Below are positions 7,310 through 15,431 of a stretch of DNA of 18,815 bases, piece after piece. Source of the DNA: Clostridia bacterium (lineage in GTDB: Bacteria > Bacillota > Clostridia > Christensenellales > Aristaeellaceae); assembly GCA_017620115.1 (NCBI GenBank), contig JAFZRB010000333.1, positions 1 to 18,815 on the forward strand, in the 5' to 3' direction. The notes under the pieces are model-generated. The model had not been told where the DNA came from. It made no database searches and was given only the letters and a program-made list of their open reading frames with translations. The position numbers and the translations under genes were made by a program. Every line of letters starts with the position of its first letter. Position 1 is the first letter of the stretch.

Positions 7310-9019
7310 ATGGATTTCAAACTGAGCATCGCCAATGAGATCGCCGCCGCGCTGGAAACCGCGTTCGGCGAGACGAGCCTGACCGCGGACGCCATCGCCT
7401 CGGTCATCGAGATTCCCCCGGATACCGCCATGGGCGACTACGCCTTCCCCTGCTTCCGGCTGGCGAAGACGCTGCGCAAGGCCCCGCCCGTGATCGCAGA
7501 CGCCTTGCGGGCCGCCATCCATGCGCCGTTCCTGAAGGAGATTCAGTCCGTCAAGGGCTACCTCAACTTCTTCATCGACCGCGCCACCTACGCGCGCGAA
7601 GTGCTCGCCGGCATCGAAGCGCATGGCGGGCGCTACGGCGGCAGCGACGAGGGCGCGGGCAGGACGGTCTGTCTGGATTACTCCTCCATCAATATCGCCA
7701 AAAGATTCCATATCGGGCATTTGTCCACCACCATGATCGGCAACGCCCTTAAGAACATGTACGAGTTCTACGGCTATAAGACCGTGGGCATCAACCACCT
7801 GGGCGACTATGGCACGCAATTCGGCAAGATGATCGCCGCCTACAAGCTGTGGGGCAGCCGCGAGGAGGTCGAGCGGGGCGGCGTGAACGCCATGGTGAGC
7901 CTGTACGTGCGCTTCAACGCCGAGGCCGAGAAGGACCCAGGACTGAACGACCTGGGCCGCGCCTGGTTCAGGAAGATCGAAGACGGCGACGAAGAAGCCA
8001 TGTCCATCTTCAACTGGTTCAAAAAAGTGACGCTGGCGGACGCCAGCCGCGTTTACGACATGCTGGGCGTGCGCTTCGATTCCTATGCGGGCGAGAGCTT
8101 CTACAACGACAAGATGGGCCGCGTCATCGACGAACTGAGGGCGAAGAACCTGCTCGTCGAATCCGACGGCGCGCAGATCGTCGATCTCTCCGAATGGAAC
8201 ATGCCGCCCTTCATCATCCTGCGTTCTGACGGCGGCACGCTCTACGCCACGCGCGATCTGGCCGCCGCCCTCTACCGCAAGGACACCTACGACTTCGCCA
8301 AATGCCTCTATGTGGTGGCCTACCAGCAGGATCTGCACTTCAAACAGCTGTTCAAGACGCTGGAGCTCATGGGTTACGACTGGGCGAAGAACTGCAAGCA
8401 CGTGTCCTTCGGCATGGTATCCTTCGAGGGCGAATCCCTCTCCACCCGCAGGGGCAACGTGGTTTATCTGGACGAGCTGTTGGAGAAGGCCGTCGAAAAA
8501 GCGCTGGCCATCATCGAGGAAAAAAGCCCGAATCTGGAAAACAAGGAGGAGGTCGCGCGGCAGGTGGGCATCGGCGCGGTGGTGTTCTTCGACCTGTACA
8601 ACAGCCGCATCAAAGACATCGACTTCCGCTGGGATCGCGCGCTGAACTTCGACGGCGAGACCGGCCCCTATGTGCAGTACACCCACGCGCGCAGCTGCTC
8701 CGTGCTGAGAAAGGCCGGCTCCTGCGACGCAGAGCCGGACTACGAGGGTCTTGCCACCCCCGAGGCGCAGGACGTGGTGCGCCTGCTGGAGCAGTTCCCC
8801 GCCACCGTGGCGGACGCCATCGACCGCAACGAGCCCTCGCTGATCACGCGCTACAGCGTGGCGCTGGCTCAGGCGTTCAACAAGTTCTACTATGAGAACC
8901 GCATCCTGGACGACGACATGGGCGTCCGCGCCGCGCGCCTGCAGCTCACCCGCGACACCCGGCAGACCATCGCCACAGCGCTGGGACTGATCGGCATCGC
9001 CGCGCCGGAAAGGATGTAA
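7310..9019 (+). CDS. argS: Arginyl-tRNA synthetase
   Basis: Class I aminoacyl-tRNA synthetase charging tRNA-Arg with arginine; 569 residues, a usual length. The N-terminal domain (about 1-95) contains MGDYAFPCFRLAKTLRKAP, typical of the ArgRS tRNA D-loop-binding domain. The HIGH motif is at 134-137 in DYSSINIAKRFHIGHLS, and the KMSKS position (376-382) reads SLSTRRG. The C-terminal DALR anticodon-binding domain includes GETGPYVQYTHARSCSVLRKAG and ends normally. The ATG has GAGG nine bases upstream. Only 50 bases separate it from the previous gene, so it may be cotranscribed; there is no room for a T-box leader. A hairpin follows it. Confidence 0.97.
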   Translation: MDFKLSIANEIAAALETAFGETSLTADAIASVIEIPPDTAMGDYAFPCFRLAKTLRKAPPVIADALRAAIHAPFLKEIQSVKGYLNFFIDRATYAREVLAGIEAHGGRYGGSDEGAGRTVCLDYSSINIAKRFHIGHLSTTMIGNALKNMYEFYGYKTVGINHLGDYGTQFGKMIAAYKLWGSREEVERGGVNAMVSLYVRFNAEAEKDPGLNDLGRAWFRKIEDGDEEAMSIFNWFKKVTLADASRVYDMLGVRFDSYAGESFYNDKMGRVIDELRAKNLLVESDGAQIVDLSEWNMPPFIILRSDGGTLYATRDLAAALYRKDTYDFAKCLYVVAYQQDLHFKQLFKTLELMGYDWAKNCKHVSFGMVSFEGESLSTRRGNVVYLDELLEKAVEKALAIIEEKSPNLENKEEVARQVGIGAVVFFDLYNSRIKDIDFRWDRALNFDGETGPYVQYTHARSCSVLRKAGSCDAEPDYEGLATPEAQDVVRLLEQFPATVADAIDRNEPSLITRYSVALAQAFNKFYYENRILDDDMGVRAARLQLTRDTRQTIATALGLIGIAAPERM

Positions 9020-9045
9020 TCCTTCATCAGCTCTACAGGGAAAGC

Positions 9046-9089
9046 CATCGCCCCGCCCTTCGCTGCTGATCGCGAAAGGCGGGGCGATG
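9046..9089. terminator. Terminator hairpin between convergent argS and rodA
   Basis: An 18-base inverted repeat, CATCGCCCCGCCCTTCGC (9046-9063) against GCGAAAGGCGGGGCGATG (9072-9089), with one mismatch and an 8-base loop. It is very GC-rich and followed by TTTAT on the plus strand and by GCTTTCC on the minus strand. The U-tracts are short, but the hairpin is strong and lies exactly between two convergent operons. Confidence 0.8.
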
Positions 9090-9099
9090 TTTATGCGTC

Positions 9100-10395
9100 C
9101 TACTCCCTGATGAGCTTTTTGGGATGAATCGTCGGCCTTGGCTGTCTTGCCACGCCGGCGCGGCTGCGCATGGTCACATTGACCACCAGGCCGATGCCGA
9201 TGATGTTCGTCAGGTAGCTGGAGCCGCCGTAGCTCACGAACGGCAGCGGTATGCCAGTAACGGGCATCAGGCCGATCACCATGGAGATGTTCTCGAATAT
9301 GTGGAAGAACAGCATGGCCATCACGCCGATGATGACATAGGTGCCGAAGGCGTCCTCCGCCTGGCGCGACAGCGCCAGCATGCGCAGCATCATCGCCAGG
9401 AACAGGAGGATCATCAGCCCGCCGCCCACAAAGCCGAAGGTCTCGCACACGATGGCAAAGATGAAATCGGTGTGGTCGTCCGGAATGTAGCCCATGGCGG
9501 CGAAGTTGCCCACAGAGAACAGTCCCTTGCCCCACAGCCCGCCCGAGCCCAGCGCCAGGCGCGCGTTGTAGGTCTGCATGCCCGCGTCGTTGATGGCGTA
9601 GGTGGGATCGAGCCACACCTGTATGCGGTCGACGCGGAAATTATCCGAGAATGTGAGCACATACCAGGCCGGCACCAGCATGATCACGGCGATGCAGATC
9701 ACGCCCACAATCAGCTTGTAGTTGGTGCCCGAGGCGAAGATCAGCACGGCGTAAATGACCACGTACACCAGCGCCGTGCCAACGTCCGGCTGAATGATGA
9801 TCAGCACCAGCGGAAGGCCCACGTAGCAGCTCAGGCGGATCAGCTCGCTGATGGTTTTGATGGGATGATCGCGCTCCGCGAAAACCTTCGCCAGCGCGAT
9901 GATGATGGCGATCTTGCCGAACTCAGCGGGCTGGATCGTGCGGTCCGATCCCCAGTGGAAGAACATATTCGCATTGCCCCGGCCCACCACCGTGGCGAAC
10001 TTCACCAGCAGCAGCAGAACGACGTTTCCCCAGTACATCAGATCCTTCATCTCGCCGAACAGGCGGTAGTCGAAGAAGATCGTGCCCGCCATGGCGATCA
10101 TGCCCACGGTGATCCAGATGAGCTGCAGTCGCGGATAGTAGATCGACTGCTGGCTCGCGCGCTGCAGGAAGGTGGCTGATTTATTCGGATCGACCGGACT
10201 GCCCGTCGCCGCGTAGATCGTCACTACGCCCCACAGCGACATCACGAGCACCATGATCACCAGCGGCCATTCAAAATGCCGCATGAGGCCCTTCTGGTAC
10301 CGCGCTTTCTGAACCTGGGCCAGAAAGGCCGACAGGCGGTTTTTCTCGGACTGCGGCTGTTCCTTTTTTCTGCGTCTTCTCAACAGTATATCCAT
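9100..10395 (-). CDS. rodA: Rod shape-determining SEDS glycosyltransferase RodA
   Basis: Polytopic SEDS-family peptidoglycan polymerase (431 residues) that works with the PBP2 encoded two genes upstream in the elongasome. A 40-residue basic cytoplasmic N-terminus precedes about ten membrane helices. Family blocks are present: QPDVGTALVY, ALGSGGLWGKG, the extracellular IPDDHTDFIFAIVCE loop that carries acidic residues needed for polymerisation, and GIPLPFVSYGGSSYLTN near the C-terminus. It could be confused with FtsW or SpoVE, which share these motifs, but its place in the mre-mrdA cluster favours RodA. It starts three bases after the minD stop, with AAGGGA as ribosome site, and is the last gene of the operon. 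Confidence 0.93.
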   Translation of the reverse strand: MDILLRRRRKKEQPQSEKNRLSAFLAQVQKARYQKGLMRHFEWPLVIMVLVMSLWGVVTIYAATGSPVDPNKSATFLQRASQQSIYYPRLQLIWITVGMIAMAGTIFFDYRLFGEMKDLMYWGNVVLLLLVKFATVVGRGNANMFFHWGSDRTIQPAEFGKIAIIIALAKVFAERDHPIKTISELIRLSCYVGLPLVLIIIQPDVGTALVYVVIYAVLIFASGTNYKLIVGVICIAVIMLVPAWYVLTFSDNFRVDRIQVWLDPTYAINDAGMQTYNARLALGSGGLWGKGLFSVGNFAAMGYIPDDHTDFIFAIVCETFGFVGGGLMILLFLAMMLRMLALSRQAEDAFGTYVIIGVMAMLFFHIFENISMVIGLMPVTGIPLPFVSYGGSSYLTNIIGIGLVVNVTMRSRAGVARQPRPTIHPKKLIRE

Positions 10396-10398
10396 AGC

Positions 10399-11196
10399 TT
10401 ATCCCTTCAGGAGGCTCGCCCAGAAGCCCGGCATGCGAACGGGCTGAACCGGTATATCCTCGCCCATAACGCGGCGCGCGATCTCCTCAAACGCCCGCGC
10501 CATCTCCTCGCTTTCCAGCGCCGCGGGGCGGCCCTTCTGCGCCGCTTCGCGAAACACGGAGGCGCGCGCCCTGATGTTGCCGATGAGCGGCAGCTCGAGC
10601 CGCTCGGCCATAAGAGCGCACGAGGATTTTTCTTTCTTCTTCAGTTTCTCCGGCGGAACACGGTTCAGCAGCAGCGAGATGTCGCCTATGCCCGCGCGCT
10701 CCAGCAGCCCCTTCACGCGCTCGGCGTCGCGCTGGCAGATGACGTCGTTGTTCGCCACAATGATCGCACGATCCGCCCCAGCCGCGGCGATGCGGAAACC
10801 CAGATCGACGCCCGCAGGGCTGTCGATGATCACGTAGTCGAACATCTGCCGGAGCTCGGAAGCGACCGACTCCATCCGGCCGCGCGGAACGGAGCACATG
10901 TCCCTGAGCTGCGCCGCGGCCAGCAGCGACACTCCGTCCACATCGCGCGCCTTCACGACCGCCTGCCTGAGCTTGCATATGCCCTCGGCCACGTCCGTCA
11001 GGTCGTAAACCAGGTCGTTCTCCATGCCCAGCAGCACGTCGAGACTGCGCAGGCCGGTATCCGCGTCGATCAGGACAGTCCTGCAGCCCAAACGGCCCAG
11101 CGACGCGGCCAGGTTGACGGCCACCGTGGATTTTCCAACGCCGCCCTTACCCGATGTAATAACCAGCGCTTCGCCCACCGTGATGCCCCCCGTCAT
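10399..11196 (-). CDS. minD: Septum site-determining ATPase MinD
   Basis: Deviant Walker A ATPase that positions cell division by binding the membrane as a dimer. The motif SGKGGVGKST is at residues 15-24. IDADTGLRSLDVLLGMEN (42-59) is the MinD version of the switch region, and DYVIIDSPAGVDLGF holds the Walker B/switch II residues. The C-terminal MPGFWASLLKG can form a membrane-targeting amphipathic helix, although it has little positive charge. The ATG overlaps the mrdA stop (ATGA). However, family members usually start at MGEA, which here is the in-frame GTG at 11175 preceded by a G-run, so the true protein may be 258 residues. No minC or minE lies beside it. Confidence 0.92.
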   Translation of the reverse strand: MTGGITVGEALVITSGKGGVGKSTVAVNLAASLGRLGCRTVLIDADTGLRSLDVLLGMENDLVYDLTDVAEGICKLRQAVVKARDVDGVSLLAAAQLRDMCSVPRGRMESVASELRQMFDYVIIDSPAGVDLGFRIAAAGADRAIIVANNDVICQRDAERVKGLLERAGIGDISLLLNRVPPEKLKKKEKSSCALMAERLELPLIGNIRARASVFREAAQKGRPAALESEEMARAFEEIARRVMGEDIPVQPVRMPGFWASLLKG

Positions 11197-13667
11197 TCAG
11201 CCAGTGAGTTTTCGCTCACGGCCTTCGTCGATTCGGTTTCCTGCAGATACTCGAGATAAGCGTCCGAAACCTTCCAGGCCGCCTTGGCCGCGCGGGACCC
11301 GGCGTAACCATGGTGAACATACACCGCAACCGCGATCTTCGGATTGTCGACCGGCGCGTAAACCACGATCCACGCGTTGTTCTCGATATCCAGCTCCGTA
11401 ACCTGTGAGGTGCCTGTCTTGGCGGCCGGCATGTACTTGACGCCCGTAAAATACTGCGTGGCCGTGCCTTCCTCGCCGCTCGACACCTCTTTCATCCCCT
11501 GCTGGATGGCCGCGAAATACTGATCCGCGCCTTCGATCACATTGGCCACGACCGGCTTCTTTTCCAGAACGATTTCGCCCGTCGGCGAAATGATCTTGTC
11601 GACGATCTGCGCGTTGTACACCGTGCCGCCGTTGGCGACGGCCGCCGCGTAGCGCGCCAGCGCGATGGGCGTCACCTGCGTGATGGAATAGCCTATGCCC
11701 GCCATGATGGTTTCAGCGGGGGTCCAGCGCAGTTCATTGATCATGTAGTAGAATTCGTTACCTAACAGATGGCTGGAAATATAGTTGCGCGGCATAGCCA
11801 GATCCACCTGCAGCGTCTCGTATATCTTCGCGGTCCACTGCGTTTTGGGCAGTTCGCTGTCAGCCAGCGCCATGATCTCCAGCGCAGCCGCTTCCATCTT
11901 GTCCTCGTCGTACACCTCGCCGCGGTCCTTCGCGATTTCGCGGAATTTCGCGATGATGGCGTTATAGGCCAGGCGGGGCTTGAAGGTGTACTGGTCGTCA
12001 ACGCCGCGGTCCGCGTTGTAAAGCGTCTTCTGGTTGCCCACGAAGGATGTGCTCTCGCCGTTGAGCTCTATGCCCGTCTTTGAGGTCAGCCCCAGCTGCG
12101 CGGCCCAGTTGTTCAGGTTGTTGATGCCCATCCGGTCGCTGATGGTGTAGAAGAAGTAGTTGCAGGAGTGCTCCAGCGCTTCGACGATGGTCTGATCGGA
12201 GTGCATCCACGTCTTTTTCAGGTCGATCCAGCAGCGCCAGCCAAGGCGCGAGGTATCGATGGGGTTGTCCTCGGTGCCGTTGTAGTAACCGCCGTCGGAA
12301 ATGCGCTCGTCCAGCGTCAGGTATCCTTCCATCAGCGCGCCCAGCGCCGTGGCCATCTTGAAGGTGGAACCGGGCGAATCGCGCGTGCCGATGGCGCGGT
12401 TATACATGGGATTGTGTTCGTCGGTCACGAGCTGGTTCCAGTATTCCTTGTCGATCGTGCCTTCGAGCGCGCTCAGGTCGAAGCCCGGATAGCTCGTCAT
12501 GGCGATCACGCGGCCCGTGTTGACCTCGATGGCCACCGACGCGCCTTCCTCGGCCAGCTCGATCTCACGGCCTTCCTCTTCGTACTTTTCCAGAACCTCC
12601 GCGTTTTCCCTTTTCCAGTGATCCGTCTCCATCACCTGCAGCTGCTCGGCGTGAATGTCCGCGATGGTCTCCGCGAGGGCCTGCTCGGCCACGGCCTGCA
12701 CGCGCGTATCCAGCGACAGGATGACGCTGCTGCCGTCCACGGGGGCCTCATAGGACAGCTCGCGGATGGCCTTGCCGTTCCGGTTGACCTCCACCACGCG
12801 GGTGCCCTGCCGGTAGGAGACGTATTGCGACAGCTGATCCTCCAGCGAGGCTTCGATGCCGCTCTGCCCGATCAGGGCGTTGCGCGGATAACCGCGTTCC
12901 TGGTAAGCGTCCATGCTTTCAGCCGAGGTGATTTTCGTCACATAGCCGATGTTGTGCGCGGCCAGCGTCTTCTGCGGATACACGCGTGTGGAGCCCTCGG
13001 CGATCTCGATGCCCATCAGGTCGGAGGATTCCGCCTCGATCTGGCACACGCATTCGTAGCCCACGTCCTCCGCGATGACCACGGGCGAGCCGTTGAAGTT
13101 GTTCATGCGCTGCAGCTGCCACACGCTGAGCACCTGTATCTTCTGCGCCTCGGAAAGGTAATCCGGCAGCACGTAGTTTTCGCACAGCTTGCCGAACAGC
13201 TGGGAGACATCCGTCTTGGTGAGATAGAAGTTGGAGCGCCACTGGGAAATGCGCTTTGCGTTGGCCGCTTCGTTGGCGGTGCCGGTGTTGAACCGCCACT
13301 CGCCGTTTTCGTCGCGCTCGAGCCAGAACTCGAGATCGACCGTCTTGCCATTGGCCTCGATAATCTGTATGGCGCGGATGATGGACTGCGTGTATTTTTG
13401 GCGAGCCGCCTTTGAGGACTGGTTCGGGTCGCGGTAGAACGTCACGTTATAGGTGCTCTTGTCGTAAGCCAGCGGGATCATATTCGCGTCGTATACGGTG
13501 CCTCGGCGGCCGTACAGCTTATAGGTTTTTGTGGAGCGGACCTCGGCGAGCGCCGCGTAAGTATCCTGCTCGCCGATTTGCATATAGCCCAGTTTAACGG
13601 CCATGGCGGCGAACAGCGCCACGATGATGAGCGTAAGCGACACCATGCGGAATGTGGTCGGTTTCAT
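11193..13667 (-). CDS. mrdA: Penicillin-binding protein 2 (elongasome transpeptidase)
   Basis: Class B PBP that cross-links peptidoglycan during side-wall growth, partner of RodA. From the ATG at 13667 it has 824 residues. An N-terminal membrane helix is at about 8-25, then the pedestal/dimerisation domain (GRRGTVYDANMIPLAYD and onward), then the transpeptidase domain. That domain has SxxK at Ser434-Lys437 (SPGSTFK), SxN at 501-503 (SCN) and KTG at 750-752 (AAKTGTSQ). A GTG at 13676 is also in frame, but the AAAGGGG ribosome site is correctly spaced only for the ATG. The protein is longer than the usual 600-700 residues, with helical inserts before the catalytic serine and between SCN and KTG. 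It overlaps minD by four bases. Confidence 0.95.
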   Translation of the reverse strand: MKPTTFRMVSLTLIIVALFAAMAVKLGYMQIGEQDTYAALAEVRSTKTYKLYGRRGTVYDANMIPLAYDKSTYNVTFYRDPNQSSKAARQKYTQSIIRAIQIIEANGKTVDLEFWLERDENGEWRFNTGTANEAANAKRISQWRSNFYLTKTDVSQLFGKLCENYVLPDYLSEAQKIQVLSVWQLQRMNNFNGSPVVIAEDVGYECVCQIEAESSDLMGIEIAEGSTRVYPQKTLAAHNIGYVTKITSAESMDAYQERGYPRNALIGQSGIEASLEDQLSQYVSYRQGTRVVEVNRNGKAIRELSYEAPVDGSSVILSLDTRVQAVAEQALAETIADIHAEQLQVMETDHWKRENAEVLEKYEEEGREIELAEEGASVAIEVNTGRVIAMTSYPGFDLSALEGTIDKEYWNQLVTDEHNPMYNRAIGTRDSPGSTFKMATALGALMEGYLTLDERISDGGYYNGTEDNPIDTSRLGWRCWIDLKKTWMHSDQTIVEALEHSCNYFFYTISDRMGINNLNNWAAQLGLTSKTGIELNGESTSFVGNQKTLYNADRGVDDQYTFKPRLAYNAIIAKFREIAKDRGEVYDEDKMEAAALEIMALADSELPKTQWTAKIYETLQVDLAMPRNYISSHLLGNEFYYMINELRWTPAETIMAGIGYSITQVTPIALARYAAAVANGGTVYNAQIVDKIISPTGEIVLEKKPVVANVIEGADQYFAAIQQGMKEVSSGEEGTATQYFTGVKYMPAAKTGTSQVTELDIENNAWIVVYAPVDNPKIAVAVYVHHGYAGSRAAKAAWKVSDAYLEYLQETESTKAVSENSLAE

Positions 13668-13675
13668 CTTTTTCA

Positions 13676-13682
13676 CCCCTTT
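13676..13682 (-). promoter_or_regulatory. Ribosome binding site that decides the PBP2 start
   Basis: AAAGGGG on the minus strand, eight bases before the ATG at 13667. It overlaps the first base of the alternative GTG at 13676, so that GTG cannot use it. Confidence 0.65.
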
Positions 13683-13712
13683 CGGAGAGCCTTGGAGCTT
13701 TTTATGCGGAGG

Positions 13713-14207
13713 TTATCTCGGCGCGAAGCGCGAGCGGCTGGGTCTGAGCAGCCTGTCCAGCAGGAACTGGCCGCCGTACACCAGCGCCACATACACGGGC
13801 AGGCGCGCCATGGAGCGAAGCAGCAGCCCCGTTTCAAACTGCAGGGACATGAGCACGACATAGATATCCATGACGATCTCATACAGCGCGAAGCATACCG
13901 TCGCGGAAATCACCGGCGCCAGACGGCTGCGCCACATGACGCGGCCGAACCAGCCGCCCGCGTAACCCATCAGGGCGTAGATCGCCGTCATCAGGCCCAG
14001 CGGCGTCGATACGGTGATATCCACCAGAAGGCCCATTATCATGCCGTAGAGCACGCCGCGGGTACGGCCCAGCAGCAGGCCCAGGCTGTGAACCAGCGCC
14101 AGTCCGAACACCGGCACGAGCCAGAAGTCCGTCAGCGCGGGCAGCAGGGATGTATCCAGCAGAAACACGATGGCAATGAGCAGAAACGGCAGAATTCTTC
14201 GGATCAT
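13713..14207 (-). CDS. mreD: Rod shape-determining membrane protein MreD
   Basis: Small polytopic membrane protein of the elongasome that bridges MreC with other components. It has 164 residues, the usual length, and about five hydrophobic helices, starting with ILPFLLIAIVFLLDTSLLPAL. The GMIMGLLVDITVSTPLGL segment, with an Asp buried in a helix, is typical of MreD. It starts 16 bases after the mreC stop, with GAGG eleven bases upstream of the ATG, and is followed 45 bases later by mrdA. MreD diverges fast in sequence, so the call rests on topology, the central motif and gene order together. Confidence 0.9.
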   Translation of the reverse strand: MIRRILPFLLIAIVFLLDTSLLPALTDFWLVPVFGLALVHSLGLLLGRTRGVLYGMIMGLLVDITVSTPLGLMTAIYALMGYAGGWFGRVMWRSRLAPVISATVCFALYEIVMDIYVVLMSLQFETGLLLRSMARLPVYVALVYGGQFLLDRLLRPSRSRFAPR

Positions 14208-14223
14208 TGATGCTTCAACCTCG

Positions 14224-15381
14224 TCAGGAGTTGGCCCATATATCCTCCAGGAAATCGCCCAGCGTAACCGGCGCGCGGGTGGCGTTCGGGTCGGGCGTCG
14301 AGGTGGGATAGGCCCAGTCGTTGGGCGCGTTCGTGGGCAGCGCGTATTCAGCCGGCACGGGCGTGGCGTTCGGATCGGGCGTATCAGTGGGCTTCGCGCG
14401 CGTCGTGGCCGTGGGCAGCGGCGCCTTGTCCTCGCCCACCGTCTCGATCACCGTGCGCAGCACAAGCACCTCTTCAATGTGCTGGAAATCCGCCGCTGGC
14501 TTCACGACCAGATACTGATCGGAGGTATCCGACTGCCGGCTGACCTCGGTAACCGTACCCACGACGAGACCTTTGGGATAAACGCCGTCCAGGCCCGAAG
14601 AGACGACCGAATCGCCGGGCATGATATCGTTGACGGAAGGCACATAGTACATGCGGCAGGAATCGTCGTCCGAGGCCGCGCTGAGCTGGCCGCGCATGAT
14701 GCCGTTGTCGCGCGTCCGCTCGATCAGGCAGGAGACGGCGCTGTCCGCGCTGATGATGCACACCACCTTGGCGTAATTCAGGCCGGCCTCGTAGACGCGC
14801 CCGACAAGCCCGTCCGCGCTGATGACCGCCATGCCCTTGACCACGCCGGAAAGCGAGCCTCGATTGATGGCGAATATGTCGAACCAGCGCCCGGTGTCCT
14901 TGGCGATGACCTTGGCATAGATGGGATCAAGCGTGTCGTAACGGCTCTGCGCGTCCAGCAGCGCGGTGAGGCGGTCGTTCTCGCGCGCCTCCTCCTCCAG
15001 CTGACTGAGCTGGTACTGAAGCTGCATGTTCTCTACCTGCAGCTGGTCATAAGCGCTGCGCAGGCGGCTGGTATCCATAAGATCATTGACGCGGTCGCGC
15101 ACCCAGCCCGTCGCGTTCGATACGAAGCCCTGAACCGGCGTCACCAGAGATCCGACCGCGTTCTCTGGCAGCGATATCTCGCCCTGAACCTTGACGTAGA
15201 TAAAGAAGGCGATGGCCAGCGCCGCCAGGCCGACCAGCACGCCGAACAGTATGCTGCCCAGCCTGCCGCGCTGTCCCTTTCCGTTTCCCTTTTTCCTCCG
15301 CCCCAGCGAGGCCGCTTTTTTCACCGTCCGCGCGTTCTTCGCGGCCTTGCCGGAGCTTTCCGGTGTCGATTTATTCACCAT
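14224..15381 (-). CDS. mreC: Cell shape-determining protein MreC with long Pro/Thr-rich tail
   Basis: Bitopic elongasome scaffold, 385 residues. A 40-residue Lys/Arg-rich cytoplasmic segment precedes the membrane helix (42-64). A coiled coil follows (about 105-145, SRLRSAYDQLQVENMQLQYQ), then the double beta-barrel core (150-310) with the family blocks INRGSLSGVVKGMAVIS, GLVGRV and PGDSVVSSGLDGVYPKGLVVG. Most MreC proteins end near this point. Here a 70-residue low-complexity tail rich in Pro, Thr, Ala and Asn follows, with the nonamers TDTPDPNAT (332-340) and TSTPDPNAT (360-368) repeated, ending in LGDFLEDIWANS. GGAG lies ten bases before the ATG. The tail is predicted to be outside the membrane. 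Confidence 0.95.
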   Translation of the reverse strand: MVNKSTPESSGKAAKNARTVKKAASLGRRKKGNGKGQRGRLGSILFGVLVGLAALAIAFFIYVKVQGEISLPENAVGSLVTPVQGFVSNATGWVRDRVNDLMDTSRLRSAYDQLQVENMQLQYQLSQLEEEARENDRLTALLDAQSRYDTLDPIYAKVIAKDTGRWFDIFAINRGSLSGVVKGMAVISADGLVGRVYEAGLNYAKVVCIISADSAVSCLIERTRDNGIMRGQLSAASDDDSCRMYYVPSVNDIMPGDSVVSSGLDGVYPKGLVVGTVTEVSRQSDTSDQYLVVKPAADFQHIEEVLVLRTVIETVGEDKAPLPTATTRAKPTDTPDPNATPVPAEYALPTNAPNDWAYPTSTPDPNATRAPVTLGDFLEDIWANS

Positions 15382-15431
15382 ACGGCTCTATCTCCAGAAT
15401 CATTAGCCTTTTCGCGTTCGTTTCAGCGCCT

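Noticed and set aside
7202..9616. An 804-codon open frame on the minus strand across argS and rodA
   Set aside because: It is the shadow of argS on the other strand plus an out-of-frame reading of rodA, and it crosses the terminator hairpin between them.
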